Shown one piece after another: positions 58,603-64,000 of a stretch of DNA of 64,000 bases. This DNA is from Mediterraneibacter butyricigenes (lineage in GTDB: Bacteria; Bacillota; Clostridia; Lachnospirales; Lachnospiraceae), in contig NZ_BHGK01000001.1 of NCBI RefSeq assembly GCF_003574295.1, forward strand, positions 2,604,001 to 2,668,000, written 5' to 3'. The notes under the pieces were generated by a model. That model had not been told where the DNA came from. It did not search any database and saw only the letters and a program-made list of their open reading frames with translations. Numbering within the stretch: position 1 is the first letter of the stretch; every line of letters begins with the position of its first letter. The translations under genes and the position numbers were made by a program.

Positions 58603-58727
58603 ATGATATAATGAGCGTTAACGAGCGGGAGTAAGCCAGAGCATACTCAACGCGAGTGGCGAATGGCGATCATGATAGCGGTGTATGCAGCGTCAAGCAC
58701 CAAAGGTACGAATCATGATATAATGAG
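58603..58727. repeat. 99-bp insert between 13-bp direct repeats
   Basis: ATGATATAATGAG occurs at 58603-58615 and 58715-58727. Between them are 99 bases without a gene, unlike the AT-rich flanks. This looks like insertion of a small non-autonomous element with target duplication. Both copies carry a TATAAT -10-like box facing the dipeptidase gene. Confidence 0.5.
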
Positions 58728-58820
58728 TCTATATGGAACAGGGCATCTATAATAAAATATGGAAAATTTTGAAAATTATGCAAATGCTCTAAAAGATAAC
58801 AGAATGAAGGAGTAAAGAAT

Positions 58821-59795
58821 ATGGAACAACATCTGATAGATCTGCATTGTGATACACTGAGTGCATTGTATAAAAATGGAGAAAAGGCCTCCCTCACAGA
58901 GAATGATCTCTGTGTAAACATAAAGGGCTTAAGACAGGGAAACAGCCTGGCACAATTCTTTGCATGCTATGTAAATGCGAAGGAGTCTGAGGGAGAAGAA
59001 ATGTGGGAGAAATCCTATCAACAGGTGCTGGGGATGATTGATCGGATGGAGGAAGAGTGTGGAAAATGTCCGGATATCCGGATTGCAAAAAATGCATCAC
59101 AGATTCGTGAAAACCAGAGAGAAGGACGGATTTCGGCAGTCCTGACGGTGGAAGAGGGAGGCGTTCTGAACGGAAAGCCGGAAAGGATCCGTACTCTGTA
59201 CGAAAAAGGAATCCGTCTGATCACGCTGACCTGGAATTATGAAAACTGTCTGGGGGCGCCAAACAGCCGGGATGCATCTGTTATGGAAAAAGGGATGACG
59301 GAATTTGGAATCAGAACGGTGGGGGAAATGAATCGACTTGGCATGTTGATTGATGTGTCTCATCTGTCTGACGGGGGATTCTGGGATTGTATCAGGTGCA
59401 GTGACAAACCGGTGATCGCATCCCATTCCAATGCGAGGGCGTTATGTCCGCATCCGAGGAATCTGTCGGATGCGATGCTGAGAGCTCTGGCAGAAAAAGG
59501 CGGAGTGGCAGGATTGAATTTCTATCCGGTCTTTTTAAAGGAGCAGGCAGACCAGGTGAGTCTTCAGGATCTGGCAAGACATGCAAAATATATGATTGAG
59601 ACAGCAGGGGAAGATCTTCCGGCTCTGGGTTCTGATTTTGACGGATTTACCGGACCGGAGCTGACAGATTATCTGACGGACATTTCTCAGATGGAACAAT
59701 TGTGGAACGCCATGAAAAAGGCAGGAATCACGGAACGACAGTTAGATAAGATCTGGCAGGGAAATGCCATGCGGATCATCGAAGAAGTACTGTAG
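58821..59795 (+). CDS. Membrane dipeptidase (peptidase M19)
   Basis: A 324-residue zinc dipeptidase. Metal and active-site motifs: DLHCDTLSAL (His-x-Asp), Glu in VEEGGVLNG, the His in LIDVSHLSDGGFWD, SHSNARALCPHPRN and GSDFDGFTGPE. Bacterial members hydrolyse L-D or D-containing dipeptides. AAGGAG precedes the ATG. Single gene with a promoter region that holds a small insertion. Confidence 0.93.
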   Translation: MEQHLIDLHCDTLSALYKNGEKASLTENDLCVNIKGLRQGNSLAQFFACYVNAKESEGEEMWEKSYQQVLGMIDRMEEECGKCPDIRIAKNASQIRENQREGRISAVLTVEEGGVLNGKPERIRTLYEKGIRLITLTWNYENCLGAPNSRDASVMEKGMTEFGIRTVGEMNRLGMLIDVSHLSDGGFWDCIRCSDKPVIASHSNARALCPHPRNLSDAMLRALAEKGGVAGLNFYPVFLKEQADQVSLQDLARHAKYMIETAGEDLPALGSDFDGFTGPELTDYLTDISQMEQLWNAMKKAGITERQLDKIWQGNAMRIIEEVL

Positions 59796-59810
59796 ACTAA
59801 ATTTCACTGC

Positions 59811-59932
59811 AAAGGTTGCAACGGGAACCGCTTACGCTTGCCTTCGCCCCATAGAGATACTCTTCGAGCAGCGCTTAAGGCTTGCTCGAAGAAAGTACCG
59901 GGGCTGTGGATGTTCCCTTATGCAATCCTTTT
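59811..59932. repeat. Palindromic dispersed repeat (complete copy)
   Basis: The left arm AAAGGTTGCAACGGGAAC is an imperfect inverted match to the right arm GTTCCCTTATGCAATCCTTT; inside lies a hairpin CTTCGAGCA/TGCTCGAAG and GCCCC/GGGGC. Left-arm copies recur at 63783-63826 (42 of 44 bases) and a right-arm copy at 44387. This is MITE- or REP-like, with no coding capacity. Confidence 0.75.
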
Positions 59933-59987
59933 GCGGAAGAACTTTTTTTAGATTCCCCGATAAACAGGAAAAGAAACGCTTATAAGT

Positions 59988-60023
59988 TAAAAAGGGGCGG
60001 ATCGGTTACACCGGTCTGCCCCT
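59988..60023 (-). terminator. argG terminator
   Basis: Thirteen-base-pair stem AGGGGCGGATCGG/CCGGTCTGCCCCT (some G-U pairs) with a run of five T on the minus strand. Confidence 0.85.
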
Positions 60024-60056
60024 GAAATATTTCTGAAAGATTCAGTCATTTATTTC

Positions 60057-61277
60057 TTATTTTTCTAATTCCTGCATCTTCATAGCACGAACTTTTAACG
60101 GAAGTCCGAACAGGTTGATGAATCCTTCTGCATCGTGGTGATCATAAAGTTCACCAGTTGTGAAGCTTGCAAGAGATTCGCTGTACAGTGAATATGGAGA
60201 TGTCTCACCGGCTTTGATAATGTTTCCTTTGTAAAGTTTGAATTTTACTTCTCCGGTTACATACTGCTGTGTTACATCAACAAATGCCTGGATTGCTTCA
60301 CGAAGTGGTGTGAACCATTTTCCTTCGTAAACGATCTGTGCGAATTTATTTCCAAGATCTTTCTTTACTTCATAAGTTGCACGGTCTAATACCAGTTCTT
60401 CCAGCTGTTCGTGGGCTGCCATCAAGATAGTTCCGCCAGGAGTCTCATAAACACCACGGGATTTCATACCAACCACACGGTTCTCTACGATATCAACAAT
60501 TCCGATTCCGTGTTTTCCGCCCAGAGCATTGAGTTCTGTAATGATCTCGGAAACCTTCATTTCTTTTCCATTCAGGCTCTTCGGTACACCGGCTTCAAAT
60601 GTCATAGTTACATATTCACCTTCATCCGGAGCTTTTTCCGGAGAAACACCCAGTACAAGAAGATCGTCATAGTTTGGCTCATTTGCCGGATCTTCCAGTT
60701 CCAGTCCCTCGTGGCTGATGTGCCATAAGTTACGGTCACGGCTGTAGCTGTGTTTTGCATCAAACGGAAGATCAATTCCGTGCTGTTTGCAGTATTCAAT
60801 CTCATCTTCACGGGACTGCATAGTCCATACATCTGTCATACGCCATGGAGCGATGATCTTCAGATCCGGAGCCAATGCTTTGATACCAAGCTCAAAACGG
60901 ATCTGGTCATTTCCTTTTCCGGTTGCACCGTGACAGATTGCGGAAGCACCTTCCTTACGAGCAATCTCTACCAGCTTCTTCGCGATAACCGGACGAGCCA
61001 TGGAAGTACCAAGCAGGTATTTGTTTTCATAAACTGCACCGGCCTTTACACAAGGCATGATGTAGTCATCACAGAATTCATCGATAATGTTTTCGATATA
61101 TAATTTGGAAGCACCGGAAAGTTTTGCACGTTCTTCCAGTCCGTCAAGTTCTTCTCCCTGTCCACAGTCGATGCAGCAACAGATAACTTCATAATCAAAA
61201 TTCTCTTTCAGCCACGGGATAATTGCTGTGGTGTCAAGACCGCCTGAATATGCTAATACAACTTTTTCTTTACTCAT
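60057..61277 (-). CDS. argG: Argininosuccinate synthase
   Basis: A 406-residue enzyme joining citrulline and aspartate with ATP in arginine synthesis. PP-loop [16 protein letters not shown] at the N terminus, [13 protein letters not shown] for aspartate/ATP contact, and [15 protein letters not shown]. Single gene on the minus strand; argH is not next to it here. AGGAGGAAAA precedes the ATG. Confidence 0.97.
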   Translation of the reverse strand: MSKEKVVLAYSGGLDTTAIIPWLKENFDYEVICCCIDCGQGEELDGLEERAKLSGASKLYIENIIDEFCDDYIMPCVKAGAVYENKYLLGTSMARPVIAKKLVEIARKEGASAICHGATGKGNDQIRFELGIKALAPDLKIIAPWRMTDVWTMQSREDEIEYCKQHGIDLPFDAKHSYSRDRNLWHISHEGLELEDPANEPNYDDLLVLGVSPEKAPDEGEYVTMTFEAGVPKSLNGKEMKVSEIITELNALGGKHGIGIVDIVENRVVGMKSRGVYETPGGTILMAAHEQLEELVLDRATYEVKKDLGNKFAQIVYEGKWFTPLREAIQAFVDVTQQYVTGEVKFKLYKGNIIKAGETSPYSLYSESLASFTTGELYDHHDAEGFINLFGLPLKVRAMKMQELEK

Positions 61278-61369
61278 AGTATTTTCCTCCTGATATGTAA
61301 TGTTTTTATTCCTATATAATAGGGATTGTGATTTGTTTTTTAGGGTTGCTGTTTCATAAGCTATGTCAT

Positions 61370-61398
61370 ACTATACACCTAAATTTATAATTATGCAA
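61370..61398 (-). promoter_or_regulatory. argG promoter
   Basis: On the minus strand TTGCAT, 17-bp spacer, TATAGT. Confidence 0.65.
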
Positions 61399-61462
61399 CA
61401 TAAAATTATAAAAAACTTTATTTTATGCAAAAAACGCAAAAAATAATGCATAAAAAAGAAAA

Positions 61463-61481
61463 ATATGCATAAAATGCATAT
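61463..61481. promoter_or_regulatory. Palindromic operator candidate upstream of argG
   Basis: ATATGCATAAAATGCATAT is a perfect 8-3-8 inverted repeat, with further TATGCA words over the next 90 bases toward argG. The size and A/T-rich centre resemble ArgR (ARG) boxes, though the half-site TGCAT differs from the classic TGAAT. Confidence 0.4.
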
Positions 61482-61493
61482 TTAACTTCGGAT

Positions 61494-62027
61494 TTATTCA
61501 TGATTCATCTCCCAGGGCTTTAACGGAGCTAAGAAACCGGCTTCTCTTAACCGTTGCTCGATCAGATCCAGACGCTCCTCGGAAGCGGCCTCTACCAGAT
61601 GGTAATGATAACCGGAAGTGGCACTGCTTAAGACGGAAGACTGGCTGTCTTTCAGATTATCGATAAATTCGGCTACATCCTGGCGGGAGTGAATATCCAT
61701 GTCTACCGTAACACGTCCGTAGACTCTGTGGCTGATGCTGGTATTTTTGACGGAACCACCACAGTCTACGATCAGATTCAGTTCCCGGCTGGTTTCCTCC
61801 TGAGGATGCCACAGCTTGAATTCTCTGGTACAGAGCAGTTCTTTTTGCAGGGAATAGCCACGGGTCGTGGAAAGAATTCCGGGAGTGGAGGCGCGAAGGA
61901 CTGCCATATCCTGTACGATAACCTGACGACTGACCCCGAATTTTGCGGCAAATTCCTTGCCGGCTACGGGCTGTGAGGACATTTGCAGGATTTTTAAGAT
62001 TTTGGCACGTCTTTCTGAGGTGGTCAT
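61494..62027 (-). CDS. niaR: NiaR-type transcription repressor (HTH + 3H domain)
   Basis: A 177-residue regulator. Residues 1-60: winged helix (RRAKILKILQMSSQPVAGKE, FGVSRQVIVQDMAVLR). Residues 80-170: 3H domain with the conserved His residues in ISHRVYG, DIHSRQDV and YHYHLVEA, which bind metal and nicotinic acid. NiaR represses NAD-precursor uptake/synthesis genes, none visible here. ATG preceded by AAAGGATG. Confidence 0.92.
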   Translation of the reverse strand: MTTSERRAKILKILQMSSQPVAGKEFAAKFGVSRQVIVQDMAVLRASTPGILSTTRGYSLQKELLCTREFKLWHPQEETSRELNLIVDCGGSVKNTSISHRVYGRVTVDMDIHSRQDVAEFIDNLKDSQSSVLSSATSGYHYHLVEAASEERLDLIEQRLREAGFLAPLKPWEMNHE

Positions 62028-62177
62028 AGAAATTCATCCTTTCTGTTTGGTATTTCAATATGATATTTTAGCATCAGAGAAGATAGTGGTCAAGACACCT
62101 GTAAAATGAAATCTGACTGAAAACTGCGAAGAAAGAATAGTGCACAAGGAACATCAAGAGAAGCATAAGAGAAACAA

Positions 62178-62206
62178 TTGATAAAAGAAAGGCAGAATGA
62201 TAGAAT
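62178..62206 (+). promoter_or_regulatory. Symporter promoter
   Basis: TTGATA (62178), 17-bp spacer, TAGAAT (62201). Confidence 0.6.
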
Positions 62207-62244
62207 AGGAATGATAAAAAATAAACAGAGGATGGTATGTTGCA

Positions 62245-63645
62245 ATGAAAGAGAAAGGTAGTAGTTTTACCGGATCTCTCGGATTTGTTCTGGCAGCAGC
62301 CGGAAGCGCTGTAGGAGTGGGGAATATCTGGCGTTTTCCGTATCTGTGTGCAAAGGACGGAGGGGGATTGTTTCTTCTGGTTTATCTGATATTGGTGGCC
62401 ACGTTTGGATTTGTATTGCTGACTACAGATATTGCAATCGGAAGAAAAACAAAACAAAATGCGCTGAAAGCATTTGGAACAATTCAAAGAAAATGGAAGT
62501 TTCTGGGGTATCTAACGTTTCTGGTTCCTACACTGATCATGACGTATTATTCGGTGATCGGAGGGTGGATCGTAAAATATTTCTGTGTCTATCTGGCGTC
62601 TGACGGAAAAGAAGCGGTCGGGGATGGATATTTTACTTCCTTTATTTCGTCAAAAGTTTCACCCATTGTGTTTATGCTGGTATTTCTGGCACTGACTGCA
62701 TGGATCGTGTATCGGGGTGTGGAAAAAGGAATTGAAAAATATTCCAAGATCATTATGCCGGGGCTGATTTTGCTGATCGTGGGAATTGCGATCTTTGGTC
62801 TGACCTTGTCCCATCAGGATGCAGACGGGACAGTCAGAACCGGAATGCAGGGATTATCAATCTATCTGAAACCGGATTTTACCGGGCTGACGGTGAAAAG
62901 GTTTCTGGAGATTTTGCTGGATGCGATGAGTCAGTTATTTTTCTCTCTGAGCGTATCGATGGGAATTATGGTGACTTATGGTTCCTATGTAAAAGATGAG
63001 GTGCATTTGAACCAGTCCATCAATCAGATCGAACTGTTTGATACAGGGGTGGCGTTCCTTGCGGGAATGTTGATTATTCCGTCTGTGTTTGTGTTCCTTG
63101 GAAAAGAGGGAATGGCAGCGGGACCGAGTCTGATTTTTATCTCTTTGCCAAAAGTCTTTGAAGCGATGGGAGGAGTTGGCAGGATCATAGCCATTGCATT
63201 TTTCCTGATGATGGGATTTGCGGCACTGACTTCGGCGGTATCGGTTATGGAGACGCTGGTGGCAAACTGTATGGAACTGTTCCATAAGACCAGAAAACAA
63301 ATGTGTCTTATGATCGGAGTTTATTCTTTGGTGACAGCGGTATTGATCTGTCTTGGATACAATGTCCTGTATTTCGAATTTCCGCTGCCGAACGGATCTA
63401 CGGCGCAGTTGCTGGATGTGATGGATTACATCAGTAACAGTTTCCTGATGCCGTTCATCTCTCTTCTGACCAGTATTTTGATTGGTTGGGTTGTGGGACC
63501 GAAATGGATTACTTCCGAAGTGGAACGAAATGGAGAAACATTTAAGAGAGAAGGCTTGTATAGTTTTATGATCCGGTATGTGGTTCCGGTTGTGATGCTG
63601 ATCTTGTTCCTGGTATCGACAGGATTTGCAAATCTGTTTTTTTGA
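62245..63645 (+). CDS. NSS-family sodium-dependent amino acid symporter
   Basis: A 466-residue membrane transporter of the neurotransmitter:sodium symporter family (LeuT/MhsT type). The helix 1 signature GSAVGVGNIWRFPYLCAKDG is complete. About eleven helices; ends shortly after the last helix, as in other bacterial 11-helix members. Substrate likely an amino acid. AGAGGATGG is upstream. Not clustered with other transport genes. Confidence 0.94.
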   Translation: MKEKGSSFTGSLGFVLAAAGSAVGVGNIWRFPYLCAKDGGGLFLLVYLILVATFGFVLLTTDIAIGRKTKQNALKAFGTIQRKWKFLGYLTFLVPTLIMTYYSVIGGWIVKYFCVYLASDGKEAVGDGYFTSFISSKVSPIVFMLVFLALTAWIVYRGVEKGIEKYSKIIMPGLILLIVGIAIFGLTLSHQDADGTVRTGMQGLSIYLKPDFTGLTVKRFLEILLDAMSQLFFSLSVSMGIMVTYGSYVKDEVHLNQSINQIELFDTGVAFLAGMLIIPSVFVFLGKEGMAAGPSLIFISLPKVFEAMGGVGRIIAIAFFLMMGFAALTSAVSVMETLVANCMELFHKTRKQMCLMIGVYSLVTAVLICLGYNVLYFEFPLPNGSTAQLLDVMDYISNSFLMPFISLLTSILIGWVVGPKWITSEVERNGETFKREGLYSFMIRYVVPVVMLILFLVSTGFANLFF

Positions 63646-63718
63646 ATCATTATCCTCCTTTGGGTGGGAGAAAGAGAAAGTCAATCTTCATAATAAAACA
63701 GAAGCAAGAAATAAAAGA

Positions 63719-63762
63719 ACAGAGGATGGAATTCCGGAAGGGGATTCTGTCCTCTGTTTTTT
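63719..63762 (+). terminator. Terminator after the symporter gene
   Basis: ACAGAGGA/TCCTCTGT with an inner GAAT/ATTC stem and six T. Confidence 0.85.
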
Positions 63763-63782
63763 AAAACCATTATTCTCCTACG

Positions 63783-63826
63783 AAAGGTTGCAACGGGAAC
63801 CGCTTACGCTTACCTTCGCCCTATAG
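63783..63826. repeat. Left-arm copy of the palindromic dispersed repeat
   Basis: 42 of 44 bases match 59811-59854; the two changes are transitions. It ends beside the tRNA-Gly terminator. Confidence 0.8.
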
Positions 63827-63828
63827 AA

Positions 63829-63852
63829 AGAAAAAACTCTCCGAAGAGAGTT
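63829..63852 (-). terminator. Terminator of the tRNA gene
   Basis: Minus strand AACTCTC-TTCG-GAGAGTT followed by a T run. Confidence 0.8.
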
Positions 63853-63874
63853 CCTGAAAAATGGGCATGAAAAA

Positions 63875-63945
63875 AGCGGGTGATGGGAATCGAACCCACG
63901 TATCCAGCTTGGAAGGCTGGTGTTCTACCATTGAACTACACCCGC
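63875..63945 (-). tRNA. tRNA-Gly (anticodon TCC)
   Basis: Cloverleaf on the minus strand: 7-bp acceptor stem GCGGGTG/CACCCGC, D arm with TTCAATGGTAGAA, anticodon stem CCAGC/GCTGG with loop CTTCCAA (TCC, reads GGA), and T arm GTGGGTTCGATTCCCAT. CCA is not encoded. Confidence 0.95.
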
Positions 63946-63956
63946 GAACAAAATGT

Positions 63957-63985
63957 ATGATATCACCTGCAAGAAAAAAATGCAA
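63957..63985 (-). promoter_or_regulatory. tRNA-Gly promoter
   Basis: On the minus strand TTGCAT, 17-bp spacer, TATCAT, 11 bases before the tRNA. Confidence 0.6.
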
Positions 63986-64000
63986 GCTTTTTTTGAAAAA

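Overview
The window looks like a chromosomal segment of a gut Firmicute of the family Lachnospiraceae (Ruminococcus/Mediterraneibacter, Blautia or Dorea type). Reasons: moderate GC, strong AGGAGG ribosome binding sites with ATG/TTG/GTG starts, a trimeric [FeFe] hydrogenase, ChW-repeat surface proteins, DUF3793, DUF5688 and DUF2325 proteins, a leucine T-box and Gram-positive operators. The species cannot be fixed from the sequence alone.

Region 1 (1-13.9 kb) is mobile-element DNA. It starts with the end of a prophage lysis module: an XkdX-like small protein and a GH25 endolysin with ChW wall-binding repeats. Next comes 1.3 kb without a convincing gene, holding a structured RNA candidate with a strong terminator, two 12-bp repeat arrays beside an AT-rich stretch (possible relic of a phage replication gene/origin), and a terminator-promoter cassette. 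From 2.5 to 12.2 kb about twenty small genes run in one direction, nearly all of unknown function. They include Zn-ribbon proteins, a stand-alone LexA-type DNA-binding domain, an XRE repressor, a DUF5688 protein, and several genes that look broken or chimeric. The cassette is repeated at 5.8 kb right after the XRE gene. A HicA-HicB toxin-antitoxin pair with its own promoter and palindromic operator, a lipoprotein and a decayed hicB fragment end the region. No integrase or att site is visible.

Region 2 (13.9-23.1 kb) is core metabolism. An NAD(P)-linked [FeFe] hydrogenase operon (HydC-HydB-HydA type) sits under a predicted Rex operator. A nitrilase-family amidase follows, then a folate operon (folC, folE, an HD hydrolase, folP, a folB-folK fusion).

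Region 3 (23.1-37.2 kb) is cell-surface biology: a compact Tad/Flp-like secretion locus behind a structured leader (tiny pilin-like peptides, a TadA ATPase, a fused TadB-TadC membrane protein, minor pilin-like proteins, and a 1133-residue ChW/beta-helix surface protein). The shikimate/tyrosine genes tyrA-aroA lie on the other strand, and after them a 910-residue adhesin with a predicted thioester domain and repeated Cna-B/SpaA modules.

Region 4 (37.4-64 kb) is housekeeping and regulation: an EF-G-like GTPase, trkA-trkH potassium uptake, a Fur-box-controlled DUF3793-flavodoxin pair, an Agr-type sensor kinase/LytTR regulator pair, T-box-controlled leuS, a lipoprotein, a TetM-like GTPase fused to a Rae1/YacP-type NYN nuclease domain, a tandem Nudix protein, a ZIP transporter, a DUF2325 protein behind a tandem operator, a class I amidotransferase-type hydrolase, an M19 dipeptidase, argG, niaR, an NSS-family symporter and tRNA-Gly. 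Short palindromic dispersed repeats lie between these genes.
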